Shown here: in pieces, positions 6,906-17,175 of the stretch
How the letters are laid out: each line of letters starts with the position of its first letter
Numbering within the stretch: position 1 is the stretch's first letter
Origin: an uncultured Bacillota bacterium
Lineage (GTDB): Bacteria; Bacillota_I; Bacilli_A; Izemoplasmatales; UBA1188
Assembly (NCBI GenBank): GCA_937907585.1
Contig: CALCVH010000143.1
Location: 1-28,941, forward strand
DNA: 28,941 bases
Direction: 5' to 3'
Position numbers and translations under genes: made by a program
Notes under the pieces: model-generated
The model's input: the letters and a program-made list of their open reading frames with translations, nothing else
Databases searched by the model: none
Told to the model about the DNA's origin: nothing

Positions 6906-9320
6906 ATGGGAAAAACAAAACTTTTCATCATAGTATTTCTAATAACAGCTGTGGTTAGTAACGCAATAGTTCTTCCTATTATTATCACTAAAGGAATGTT
7001 CTATAAAGCGGATGGCTCATTCACAGTAATTAACTATATCGAATGGATGGCTTTCGTCTTCATTACTTTAATCCAAGTTTCAAATATTGCGCTTTCTCAT
7101 AAGTACGCAAAAGGAAAATTCCAAGAAATACTCTTTGTTATGTCATCTCTTACAATTATGGCTGAGGTTATTGGATATGTCCTATACGCAGTTATTGAAT
7201 GCAGATTCAATTTTAAGATAATAGATTGGTTTGGATGTTTAGCTAATATGGTTGTATCTCCAACCTTCTATATGACCTTTGGTGGAACATTTGGTGGACT
7301 TTTCTTATTTTATATATTTGTGATTAATAAATCATTCTTAGGAATATTTACGAAAGATGGAATTGCGGGAAGTGGAAAGCTTAAACAAGTTAATGACACT
7401 AACCTTGAAAATTCTAGATGGATGAACAATGAAGAAAAAGAAAAGATTTTTAAGAGCTATAAATACTCTCAGCTCGCAACAACAAATAAAGATGGTATTC
7501 CTGTATCTGCGGTATTAGATAAGAATAAAAAAGACATGAAGGTATCGTTTAACTCACCATGTCACTCAATAATCATCGGTTCAACAGGTTCAGGTAAAAC
7601 CACAACATTTGTATCACCTATGATTCAACTTCTTGGCGCAACAAACGCAGGAAGTTCAATGGTTATAACTGACCCTAAGGGCGAATTATTCTCTTTACAT
7701 TCTGCGTATTTAAAAGATAGAGGATACGATGTTAAGGTCGTTGACTTAAGAGACACATATGAATCTTATAGATGGAATCCTCTTGATTCAATTTGGGATT
7801 TGTTCGCTGGTTATATAGATGCGCACAATAAAGCATTCAAGAGAAAAGATAATGTATTCTCAAGCGGATTAAAGCTCGATGAAGATGATTCTAAATATAA
7901 AGGACTTGAATGTTGGTACGAATTTAACGGTAAAGCCTATGCTGATTATGATAGGCTTATCGCAAGCGTTAAATTATATAAAAAGAAAATATACGATGAG
8001 GTATATGAAGATTTAAACGACCTAGTTTCAGTTTTAATTCCAGTTGAAAATGAAAAAGATCCACTTTGGGAAAAAGGTGCTAGATCAATTACATTAGCGG
8101 TTCTTCTCGCTATGTTAGAAGATGCGCAAGATCCTAAGAATGGAATGACTAAAGAGAAGTTCAACTTCTTTAACTTAGCTAAGATTCTTCAAAACTCTAA
8201 CAATGACTATGAAGATTTAAGAACATATTTCAAAGGAAGAAGCCCTTTATCTAAGGCTTATTCATTATCAAAACAAGTCTGTGACGCTGCGCCTACTACT
8301 CGTGCGTCTTATATGTCTATAGTTTATGATAAATTAACTTTATTTAATGACGCTGGTATCTGCGCACTTACTAGTTCATCAGACTTTACCGCAGAATCTT
8401 TATCAGATCATGCGACCGCATTATTCTTAAAGATTCCTGATGAAAAAGATACAAGACATAACCTTGCGGCTATATTTATTTTAAATATATATAAAACTCT
8501 TATCAAAGTTGCGAGTGCGACACCAGACCTTACTCTTCCAAGAAACGTTTACTTTATCATGGATGAGTTTGGTAATATGCCTAAGATTGAAAAGTTTGAT
8601 AAGTTTATAACAGTTGGACGTTCAAGAAAGATTTGGTTCAATATGATCATTCAATCTTACTCACAACTTAATAATGTCTATGGTGAAACCGTAGCTGATA
8701 TCGTTAAAGGTAACTGCGGTATCAAAATGTTCATCGGTTCAAACGATATGGGAACTTGTAAAGAATATTCTGAACTATGTGGAAATATCACCGTTGCGAC
8801 AACTTCAACATCTGCGCAATCTAAGGGCGATACGACATATTCTACATCTTATCAAGTTAGACCTCTTATCTATCCAAGTGAACTACAAAGATTGAATCAC
8901 CCTGGAGATATTGGTCATAGTATTATAGTAACATTTGGTAACTATCCATTAAAAACTTACTTTACTCCATCTTTCCAAGTACCATTCTATAAGACTGGAA
9001 AAATGGATCAATCAGATATCGCAGAAAGATTTTTTGATGAAAAAAGTGTTTTCTATGATATTAGAGTTAGAAATAAAGCTCTTAAAGAACAAAGCGAAAA
9101 GGAAAAAGAAGATATAGTTAAAACTCAACCTCAACAAGAGGAGGTAGTTGAAACTAATACAGAAGAAACTCAAGACGATGCATTCGTTCTTGAAGGAGCT
9201 AAAATTCTTGAAGCTTATAAGAAGTTTAAAGAAGAACACCCTGATATGAATTTTGCGGAATTCTGTCAGATGGTAGCTAGCGGTGAAGTTACATTGCCGG
9301 ATTGGAGTGTTAAGAAATGA
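6906..9320 (+). CDS. VirD4/TraG-type type IV secretion coupling ATPase
   Basis: The N-terminus has about four membrane segments (roughly residues 8-30, 46-66, 76-100 and 112-145, counted from a GTG at 6897). The motor domain follows with Walker A GSTGSGKT at 228-235 and VITDPKGELF shortly after. Walker B is YFIMDEFGNMPKI near 550, followed by GRSRKIWFNMIIQSYSQL, a TraG/VirD4 signature. The C-terminus is acidic, with a short EFCQMVASGEV helix. Coupling proteins bind substrates and feed them to the T4SS channel. ATG 6906 is preferred because GGGTGAT lies just upstream; GTG 6897 overlaps the previous stop and has no such site. Its TGA overlaps the next ATG. This is the strongest evidence that the cluster is a real T4SS. 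Confidence 0.93.
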   Translation: MGKTKLFIIVFLITAVVSNAIVLPIIITKGMFYKADGSFTVINYIEWMAFVFITLIQVSNIALSHKYAKGKFQEILFVMSSLTIMAEVIGYVLYAVIECRFNFKIIDWFGCLANMVVSPTFYMTFGGTFGGLFLFYIFVINKSFLGIFTKDGIAGSGKLKQVNDTNLENSRWMNNEEKEKIFKSYKYSQLATTNKDGIPVSAVLDKNKKDMKVSFNSPCHSIIIGSTGSGKTTTFVSPMIQLLGATNAGSSMVITDPKGELFSLHSAYLKDRGYDVKVVDLRDTYESYRWNPLDSIWDLFAGYIDAHNKAFKRKDNVFSSGLKLDEDDSKYKGLECWYEFNGKAYADYDRLIASVKLYKKKIYDEVYEDLNDLVSVLIPVENEKDPLWEKGARSITLAVLLAMLEDAQDPKNGMTKEKFNFFNLAKILQNSNNDYEDLRTYFKGRSPLSKAYSLSKQVCDAAPTTRASYMSIVYDKLTLFNDAGICALTSSSDFTAESLSDHATALFLKIPDEKDTRHNLAAIFILNIYKTLIKVASATPDLTLPRNVYFIMDEFGNMPKIEKFDKFITVGRSRKIWFNMIIQSYSQLNNVYGETVADIVKGNCGIKMFIGSNDMGTCKEYSELCGNITVATTSTSAQSKGDTTYSTSYQVRPLIYPSELQRLNHPGDIGHSIIVTFGNYPLKTYFTPSFQVPFYKTGKMDQSDIAERFFDEKSVFYDIRVRNKALKEQSEKEKEDIVKTQPQQEEVVETNTEETQDDAFVLEGAKILEAYKKFKEEHPDMNFAEFCQMVASGEVTLPDWSVKK

Positions 9321-12300
9321 AAATAATTAGCAAAAAGATCATCTTTGCCATAATTTCATGCCTACTTGTGATAGGTGCATTTTTGTTAAACTTTTCACCC
9401 TCTACTGCGAGAGCCGCTAGTGATTATGACACAGTATATGTAGAAAAAGGTGTGATAACTTATAGCGGACTTGCATATGCGACGGTTTATTTTAAAGGAA
9501 AACCTGGTGATATTATCACTGTTGAATATAAATCATTCGCTGGTTCTGCTATACCAGGAGTCGACTATCAGAATTCATCATCTACTGTTACTGCCACAAT
9601 AAAATCTAACGGATCTACAAGTGTTGATATACCATTCAAGTGTCTTAACACTAGTAGTAACAGAGAAGATTTAAGAGTTATAGATAGCGCAACATATGAA
9701 ATGCATGGTAGATATTTTCATGTAACAATCGACGATGTAACTGGAGTTGATTCTTCAGGTAATCCAATAACTGTGCTTGTTGAAGAAAACAAAAGGACTT
9801 GTAAAGTTTATCTTCCTTATAATGAAACCGCATTTTCAACTATCGGAACAACTTCATATTTAAATGATTATGCGAATATGGTATCACAATGGAATGCAGG
9901 TACTTCAGAAATTGATGGACAAGCAACTTGGAAGTCTTGGGAAGCAGGAATGGACCTTGACAACTACACTACTAGAGATTGGGTAACCAAATACATAAAT
10001 AAGGGGTATGCTGAAGCATATACTTCGTTCCTCATTAGATACTTATCAGATACTAGCGTATGGTCATCTAGTAATATCTTTACATATGCTGGTAGTCAAC
10101 AAATGATAAGCAATTATTATAGAAGCAAGGATGTTCCTGGATTATATCTATATGTTGATACAGAACCTTGTACTAATGATTTTTGGACTGGTAACGAAAG
10201 AGGATATCAAATTAACGGACGTGCGATGTATCTAATATCGCAAAACAAAAATCCATGGGATGATAGCGACCCGCTCGTCGATGTTGAAAACAGAAAAATA
10301 GCAGCTTCTCATAAAACTATATATTGGTTCCAAAATACAGGCACATGGTATGCAGGTGCTGGAGCTCATACATATTCAGAGTTTTATAAAATAAATCCAT
10401 ATAATGGAAGATTAAATACTGGAATCGCTGTATTCAATGATAATAGTTCATGGGATAGATCTTGTAAAGATGTTTATTTATTCATGAAGCTTGAGGATGA
10501 TAAAGCACCTTCAATTGTTGCGAACTACGTTGATGATTCTATGCTTGGTGTAGATGGAAAACTTAGATTCTGCATAAGATTTAGTGAACCAGTTTATCTA
10601 ACAAATGAAAACGATTCTATCGAAGTTAGATATAACTATAACGCAACTCCTCACTACGCAACATACAAAGAAGGAAATTATAGTGATACTCTAGTTTTTG
10701 AAATAGATGCACCATCTTCAACTATATATAATGTAAAATATAGATTTACAGCTAAAGTATCTGATATGTCTTATCATGTTGATAGTTATAAAAAGATAAA
10801 AAACAACACTTATCAAGATAGCTATACAGATCGTGAACCTACTTTAATCAATGGCTCTATCTATTTTGATAATCCTCAATTAGTGATTGATAAAGGCTTT
10901 TCATCAAATCCTGCTGGTTCTTATGAATTATATCTTTCTGTAAATGGTAATGGCGAAAAGAACATAAAAAACGCAATCGTATACTATAAATGGTCTAAAG
11001 AATCTACTATAGATGATAAAACAAACAAGAAGAGCTATACACACAATCATCATGTTACAAGCGATGATAATGGATCTATGTCGATTTCGTTAGTGAGCTC
11101 TGATACTGATGTATCTGGTTCAGGTACATATTATCTACATGCCTATGTAGTTACTGGATACGGAAAGTCGCAAACGGAGACCTTTGGTCCATATGCGCTT
11201 GATGTCGATCCACCAAAAGTAATGCAGAAACATCCGTCAAGGAACGATCTCAAAACTAAAATTCTTGATGTTGAGATAGAAAACACTGGCGAGTGTGTTT
11301 CTAATATTGATAGGGTTGATATCTTCGCAAAATATAAGCGCAATGGTGAAATGAAGACAGTCACAAAAACACTTGTTGATGGTGGTTTAATAGTTCCTGG
11401 ATTAAGTGGAATTGTATCACAAGGAACTAATGCAGAAACCGGAAATACCACTTATGTATATAAATCGAATATTGATGAAACTAATACAGATATTCCAATT
11501 GATACTTTCATAACTGGTATTATGGGCGAAAACCCTAGAATGAATTTGGAAATAGGCTTTGTCGCTTACGATGCAGCAGGAAACTTTGCAAAGAGTGATA
11601 CATTTAGACTCACTTATGATATAAGAGATAGCTTTAAAGTAATTACTAGGTTTCCTTCATATCATTATGAACCAATAACTGATATTGAAATGCCATATGC
11701 AGCTTACGATATATCAAGATTAGATGACAACTCAAGACAAAGCGTTGGAATAGAAATTGATTTAGACGATTCATTCCATGATCAAGTTGATGGTGTAAAC
11801 ACTTTCTTTAGAGTTTATGTAAATGATAAAGAAGTTCCTTATGAACATACATCAGAAAGCATTTATAGTGTTAAGATATCAGATCTAAATGCTGGATATT
11901 ATGAACTTCTTCCTATGATTGAAGGAACAGCTGATGATTCTCCAGTAGAATTAGTATCAGACCCAATAAGATTCTACTTAACAAATGGAATGAAAGATGA
12001 GACTGTTAATAAGACTAATGCTTCAAGCAATCTAGTTTTAACTAATAAAGCATTCCAACTTAATGATGTAACTTATTATTATTTAGATTCTGGAGGATCT
12101 AGAATCTATAACTTCAGATATGGTGCTAAATTTGATGATGTAGACGGAAGATATGTTGGAGGCTCACCATATCCTACATTCTCTAACAGTACTGAAGCGA
12201 AGAAGTACATTAAATATATGGAATATCAGGATATGTACTTAGTATCTTTAACTGCCAATATGGCCAGCATGTTGAATTCTGGAACAGGTTCAACTGTATA

Positions 12301-15300
12301 TGTTAAAGCTGCTAATGAGACTACATCTGCTCAAGAAGGACAACTTTGGATTAAATATAAGAAGTCTACTTGGACACCAGATTCATCAAGCTATGGATGG
12401 GCATTCTACTTCTATGGTAATGGTGATTTAGCTGATGGAATAAATATCAATAGACTTTCTACTAACCTTAATAACGCAATCAATACTGTCGTTAATAAGA
12501 TAGTATCTACAGGTTCAACAGTATATCTCGTTGAAGATGATACTTTGAACGCAAGAACAGGAGCGCCATTCTTAAGCACTACTCAGATGCATGTAGTAAA
12601 AGAAGTCGCAACTAAAACTTTAATGGGTAATCCTTTCGTAAATAATCCAACTTACGATGGAGACTCAGGACTTTATGTTAATAACTATACAGTTGATGAT
12701 GTTTCTTATCCTATCGCAACTAATTTGATTCTTTCAATGGATGAAACTACATTACTTTATTATAAGTATTATGAATCAAATACTTGGACTCAAATTAATG
12801 CTGATGACGGAGAAATCCTTCAAAAAGTATTCGCAGATGAAAGTGGAATCTATACAATAAGAGAATATAACAGTACTGGTATTAGTGAATTTAATATTTA
12901 CTACGATAAATCTCTTCCTATTATTAGAGCGCTTTCAAATGAATCTGAATTGATACTTGATGGAACAAACTCAATGTTTGCGGGCACATCATTTGAGATT
13001 AAATCATTTGAAACAGAAGCAGATTCACTCGCCTTTGTCGCAATATTAAGCTATCCATCAAAAAGACTATTAACAGTTCTTTATCCAGATAGTTTTACTA
13101 CTGGAGAATCATTCAGTCTTCAAGATGGTAACTACTATATTAAAGTAGGTGATCGTTCTGGTAACATTGTGATGTATACAGTACTTTTATCACTTACTAC
13201 ACTTGATGTGACTTTGTCAGAACTAGAAAGTCAAAGTGGTGTAGTAGTTAAAGTTGCGAATAGAGAAGATAATGAAATCTATTCATATGAAGTTTATTGT
13301 AATGATGAACTTATAAGCTCATCATATAAAACTTCTCAAGTATTTAAGGATCCAGGAATATATAGAGTTATAGTAACAGATATTTATGGTAACACTGTAA
13401 CAAAGACTTTAACTTATGAATTCCAATCTCCTCAAATAACTTGGTATTACATGAACAGTGATGAAACTTACAGCAAATTTAATCCAGAAAAAATTGTAAG
13501 TATGTATATTTCTGAAGATGAAAGTAGTTCAAGAACTACAAACGTATATACATCATCTAGAGTTAGATTACAATTCAATACTAGATATGGAGATAGCGCT
13601 GTCAAGTTTGAAATCACAGGAATCGATTCAAATGGTTACGCTTATGCACCAGAAACTGATTCCATAACTATTAAAGATTTATCTGCGTTTACAATAAGAG
13701 TTTGGTTTGAAGATTATCCAGAAAACGACCATATGTACGTTGTAAGAATAGATAGAGAAGCGCCTATAGTTAACGCTACATTTATAGGTACTTTATATGA
13801 AAAGAAATCTGAAATTGACGCTCTTGTTAACGCTGTGGATGAAAATAAAGAATATGTTTTATCCGCAAATGATCCAATAATCCTTTCGACTTTAGACTAT
13901 GATATTGTGAGAAATCAAACAATGAATTTTGAATCAGGCGATATTATTGCGGGAAATCACATCAGTTTCTCTATGAATGATCCATCTGGAATAAGAGATA
14001 TCATAGTAACTAGAGACGGACAATTAATGAATCTTGCGTTAGACGCTGAAAACAAACTTCTTATCAATAACTATGGCCATTTCGTTGTAATGGTATCTGA
14101 TACTTTAGGAAATACAACGACATTTACATTTGATAATGTTAAAGAATCAATATCATCATGTCAGGTTGATTCTAATTATGTGGATGAAAAGGTAATTAAC
14201 TATGGTAATACTGATGTAGTTGTATCAAATACTTATCCTGGAACCTCTTCATTCCTAATCAAAGTTGGTGAATTAACTTACAACTATGATGTGATATTTG
14301 ATGGACAAACAGTTAAATATGGACAATACTATTTAACTGTTGAAGACGTTAATAATGAAATATACCGTAGATCTAGCTTTATAGAAAATTCATCATTTAA
14401 GTTAGATAGAGCTGATTCTTCAACTAGAGCTGAAAAGTGCTATACAATTATCGATAATGATGATTTCGCTCTCTATGTGAAATTCACTGAAAAATATAAC
14501 GTTGTATATCGTGTAGAATGTAAAGAAAAAGATATAGATGTTGAAACGTTGTTCAGTGTAGGAAATAATAAACTTCCTCAATACTATCACGCTGTACTTT
14601 CAAAAGTAGCATCTACAGTTGATATCTATTCAGGAAACACTGTAGCAATGTATGAAGAAGGTCAAGAATATGTATATATCGCTGATACGATGACAATTGG
14701 TAAAAATATATCAGAACTAATTACATCTATCACAGTTGCGTATTCTGTTACTACTACATTCCCAGAAGCAACAACTATCTATAAAGATGGAGCGTGGCTT
14801 ATTGAAGATTATAAGGGATTAATTGATGGTTTCTATCTTGTAACTGTAAATAATAGATATAGTAACGTTACTTCATATACAGTATCAAAATCAAAAGTAT
14901 TTATGGCTAATGCTGAATTAGTTTATGTAGATGGCCAAACAGTTACTGTTGTACCAGATAACAATACAGTTTATTCTAATAAAGCTATAAATCTTTCTGT
15001 TTTCAGTAAATCAGTTTACTTTAAGGTAACTGATGAAGATGGCACAGAAACTACATCATCTGGATTCTATGACAATGGTGTAACATCACTTGAAATAAGC
15101 ATTCCAGGTAAATACACTGTAGAAGCAATCAATTCTAACGGATTATCTCAAACATATAAAATTGAAATCGCTAGCGATAACAGATTTACTTATGTTGATG
15201 GATGGCTTACAGGTTTCAATGAAAATGCTTTAAGAAAAGATGAATACTATACTAATACTAAAGTTAGTGTAAGTCTTGAGGAAGGCATTGAATATGTAGA

Positions 15301-16789
15301 GGTTAGATTTAATGATACAAAAACAGTAATCTATGATGCGATAGCGAATTCTGTAGATAATGACCCTTCAAAATTAGTTGAATGCGTAGGCTTAAATGGA
15401 AATGGTGAATATACAGTATGCTTCAGAAACAAATATGGTGATGTCGCAACTAGAGTAGTTCACTATTCCGCAACTCCAGAACTTCAACTTTCAAGAAAAA
15501 CTGTTTCTGGAAAGTCATTTGAAACAATGGATCTTAACTACGTATTAGAAAATAACTTCTATTCAAATTATATATTAAGATTTAGCACTACAAGCAGTCT
15601 TTACCAGTTTAAGATAAATAATGAAAACATTAATCTTGATGAGCCTAAGACATTAGAATTTACTAACTCTTCAGGATATGGTGAAGTTGAATATAATATA
15701 AGTTACCTTGATGAATATGGAAACAATCTATCATTCAAGGCTATACTCTATAGAAAAAACATCTTCATCAATACTGATCAGATGAGTGTTATAACATTAA
15801 AAGATGAACTCTATACAAAAGATAATGTTGTGATTACATTTGAAGGTGATTCAACATACATTGGAACAGTATCTATAAACAACTCTATTCCAGAAGAATA
15901 TGAGTCTGGAAAGATAATGTATAGAGATGGTAAATACACATTCACTGTTAAAGATATCGCTGGAAATGAAGCGAGCTACACAATTACACACAAGAGTGTA
16001 AATGTGTTCTCTATAACAAATCAGGCTACTGAAGAAACTATAATGAATGGTGGAGTAGTTAATGATTCTGCAGTAATATTCGCTGAACTTGATGGTGATT
16101 CATATATCAAGACAGTTGTTAAAGATGGAATATTATTATCAAATTATGATAGTAAGAGATTCAATACAACTGGATTCTGGGAACTATTAGTTGAAGACAG
16201 CATCGGAAATAGATCATATGTAAGTTTCTACATTGTTAATAATTCTGTTGCGACATTCAATTATGAAGCACCTTACGGATATACAGTTGGAAGTGTCTGG
16301 TATACAAATCCATATGGACAAAGATCAGAAACAGCCTTCTCTGGAGATAAAATAACTTTAGAAGAAGATGGATCTTACGCAGTTATCGTAAATGGAATTG
16401 ATACTCTTGATTCTTATAACTTTACAGTCGAAATCGACAATAAAGCACCTGAAGTTCAACTTGTTGGAGTTGAAGATGGTGGAATTACTCCTGGAGATGT
16501 TACATTATCAGGACTTAAAAATGGCGATATCGTAGAAATTTATAGGAATGATGAACTTATGGAAACACTTAATGTTTCATCATCATCTGAAACTCCTCAA
16601 ATAACTACAGGAGGAAAATATAGAGTTGTAGTTACTAATGTACAAGGTGTTTCTGTGGAATTTAACTTTGAGCGTAAGCACATAGCAAACGCCGCAGGAA
16701 GCGTACTTGTAATAATCGTTTGCCTAGCAATAACGTTAGGTGTAGGTGTTGGCCTTTACTACCATACAAAATTAAAGACCGATAAATAA
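9317..16789 (+). CDS. Giant (2490-residue) membrane-anchored surface protein with Calx-beta and Ig-like repeats
   Basis: Residues 1-34 are a Sec signal peptide ending TARAA. Residues about 40-145 look like a Calx-beta domain (ITVEYKSFAGSAIPGVDYQN followed by a second strand). A unique region rich in aromatic residues follows to about 390. From about 395 to 2440 there are many Ig-like units whose last strand reads YxVxVxDxxGN, for example near residues 1272, 1349, 1587, 1932, 2031, 2205, 2286 and 2433. A single membrane helix at about 2459-2481 and the tail KLKTDK fix the protein N-out, C-in. There is no LPxTG motif. The ATG overlaps the VirD4 stop (ATGA), so the two are translationally coupled and the protein probably belongs to the machine. 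Contact with target cells or bridging of the wall is inferred. Confidence 0.85.
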   Translation: MKIISKKIIFAIISCLLVIGAFLLNFSPSTARAASDYDTVYVEKGVITYSGLAYATVYFKGKPGDIITVEYKSFAGSAIPGVDYQNSSSTVTATIKSNGSTSVDIPFKCLNTSSNREDLRVIDSATYEMHGRYFHVTIDDVTGVDSSGNPITVLVEENKRTCKVYLPYNETAFSTIGTTSYLNDYANMVSQWNAGTSEIDGQATWKSWEAGMDLDNYTTRDWVTKYINKGYAEAYTSFLIRYLSDTSVWSSSNIFTYAGSQQMISNYYRSKDVPGLYLYVDTEPCTNDFWTGNERGYQINGRAMYLISQNKNPWDDSDPLVDVENRKIAASHKTIYWFQNTGTWYAGAGAHTYSEFYKINPYNGRLNTGIAVFNDNSSWDRSCKDVYLFMKLEDDKAPSIVANYVDDSMLGVDGKLRFCIRFSEPVYLTNENDSIEVRYNYNATPHYATYKEGNYSDTLVFEIDAPSSTIYNVKYRFTAKVSDMSYHVDSYKKIKNNTYQDSYTDREPTLINGSIYFDNPQLVIDKGFSSNPAGSYELYLSVNGNGEKNIKNAIVYYKWSKESTIDDKTNKKSYTHNHHVTSDDNGSMSISLVSSDTDVSGSGTYYLHAYVVTGYGKSQTETFGPYALDVDPPKVMQKHPSRNDLKTKILDVEIENTGECVSNIDRVDIFAKYKRNGEMKTVTKTLVDGGLIVPGLSGIVSQGTNAETGNTTYVYKSNIDETNTDIPIDTFITGIMGENPRMNLEIGFVAYDAAGNFAKSDTFRLTYDIRDSFKVITRFPSYHYEPITDIEMPYAAYDISRLDDNSRQSVGIEIDLDDSFHDQVDGVNTFFRVYVNDKEVPYEHTSESIYSVKISDLNAGYYELLPMIEGTADDSPVELVSDPIRFYLTNGMKDETVNKTNASSNLVLTNKAFQLNDVTYYYLDSGGSRIYNFRYGAKFDDVDGRYVGGSPYPTFSNSTEAKKYIKYMEYQDMYLVSLTANMASMLNSGTGSTVYVKAANETTSAQEGQLWIKYKKSTWTPDSSSYGWAFYFYGNGDLADGININRLSTNLNNAINTVVNKIVSTGSTVYLVEDDTLNARTGAPFLSTTQMHVVKEVATKTLMGNPFVNNPTYDGDSGLYVNNYTVDDVSYPIATNLILSMDETTLLYYKYYESNTWTQINADDGEILQKVFADESGIYTIREYNSTGISEFNIYYDKSLPIIRALSNESELILDGTNSMFAGTSFEIKSFETEADSLAFVAILSYPSKRLLTVLYPDSFTTGESFSLQDGNYYIKVGDRSGNIVMYTVLLSLTTLDVTLSELESQSGVVVKVANREDNEIYSYEVYCNDELISSSYKTSQVFKDPGIYRVIVTDIYGNTVTKTLTYEFQSPQITWYYMNSDETYSKFNPEKIVSMYISEDESSSRTTNVYTSSRVRLQFNTRYGDSAVKFEITGIDSNGYAYAPETDSITIKDLSAFTIRVWFEDYPENDHMYVVRIDREAPIVNATFIGTLYEKKSEIDALVNAVDENKEYVLSANDPIILSTLDYDIVRNQTMNFESGDIIAGNHISFSMNDPSGIRDIIVTRDGQLMNLALDAENKLLINNYGHFVVMVSDTLGNTTTFTFDNVKESISSCQVDSNYVDEKVINYGNTDVVVSNTYPGTSSFLIKVGELTYNYDVIFDGQTVKYGQYYLTVEDVNNEIYRRSSFIENSSFKLDRADSSTRAEKCYTIIDNDDFALYVKFTEKYNVVYRVECKEKDIDVETLFSVGNNKLPQYYHAVLSKVASTVDIYSGNTVAMYEEGQEYVYIADTMTIGKNISELITSITVAYSVTTTFPEATTIYKDGAWLIEDYKGLIDGFYLVTVNNRYSNVTSYTVSKSKVFMANAELVYVDGQTVTVVPDNNTVYSNKAINLSVFSKSVYFKVTDEDGTETTSSGFYDNGVTSLEISIPGKYTVEAINSNGLSQTYKIEIASDNRFTYVDGWLTGFNENALRKDEYYTNTKVSVSLEEGIEYVEVRFNDTKTVIYDAIANSVDNDPSKLVECVGLNGNGEYTVCFRNKYGDVATRVVHYSATPELQLSRKTVSGKSFETMDLNYVLENNFYSNYILRFSTTSSLYQFKINNENINLDEPKTLEFTNSSGYGEVEYNISYLDEYGNNLSFKAILYRKNIFINTDQMSVITLKDELYTKDNVVITFEGDSTYIGTVSINNSIPEEYESGKIMYRDGKYTFTVKDIAGNEASYTITHKSVNVFSITNQATEETIMNGGVVNDSAVIFAELDGDSYIKTVVKDGILLSNYDSKRFNTTGFWELLVEDSIGNRSYVSFYIVNNSVATFNYEAPYGYTVGSVWYTNPYGQRSETAFSGDKITLEEDGSYAVIVNGIDTLDSYNFTVEIDNKAPEVQLVGVEDGGITPGDVTLSGLKNGDIVEIYRNDELMETLNVSSSSETPQITTGGKYRVVVTNVQGVSVEFNFERKHIANAAGSVLVIIVCLAITLGVGVGLYYHTKLKTDK

Positions 16790-16838
16790 TAACCAAATAT
16801 TAAAAAAATATAACAATAAATAAAAAAGGAGAATTAAA

Positions 16839-17165
16839 ATGTTTAATTTAGTATTAGCTATCACAGAAAAGGATCTTAACCAAATAGTTAAACCTTTACT
16901 TGACATTTTGGGAGTAGTCGTTCCAGTTATGCTTGCGGTAGTAGGCGCAATCGGTGCAATCTGGTGTATCGTTCTTGGTATAAAATATGCTCAAGCTGAT
17001 GATCCACAAGAACACGAAAAAGCAAAGAAAGGATTAAAGAACTCAATCATCGGTTTCGTTCTTATCTTCGTTCTTTTAATCGCTCTTCAAGTTGGTGTTT
17101 CAATCATGACTGAGTGGTATAGAAACTACGATTATCCTACTCTTGTAACAATGATTAAATTCTAG
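16839..17165 (+). CDS. Pilin-like T4SS subunit (VirB2/TrbC-like, Mbov_0395-type)
   Basis: This 108-residue protein has two hydrophobic helices (about residues 19-48 and 68-92). They flank a short charged loop, GIKYAQADDPQEHEKAKKGL, a pattern seen in VirB2-like T4SS pilins and the pilin-like proteins of mycoplasma integrative elements. It should sit in the membrane and supply the pilus or channel subunit. An excellent ribosome binding site (AAAGGAG, seven bases before ATG) follows the 49-nt gap after the giant protein, suggesting high expression, as expected of a multi-copy subunit. A separate promoter in that short AT-rich gap cannot be excluded. The N-terminus has no clear cleavable signal. 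Confidence 0.8.
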   Translation: MFNLVLAITEKDLNQIVKPLLDILGVVVPVMLAVVGAIGAIWCIVLGIKYAQADDPQEHEKAKKGLKNSIIGFVLIFVLLIALQVGVSIMTEWYRNYDYPTLVTMIKF

Positions 17166-17175
17166 TTTTAAAATA

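Noticed and set aside
11143..11451. Open frames on the minus strand inside the giant protein and other operon genes.
   Set aside because: They lie wholly within well-supported genes, have no ribosome binding sites and show no recognisable domains; they are shadows.
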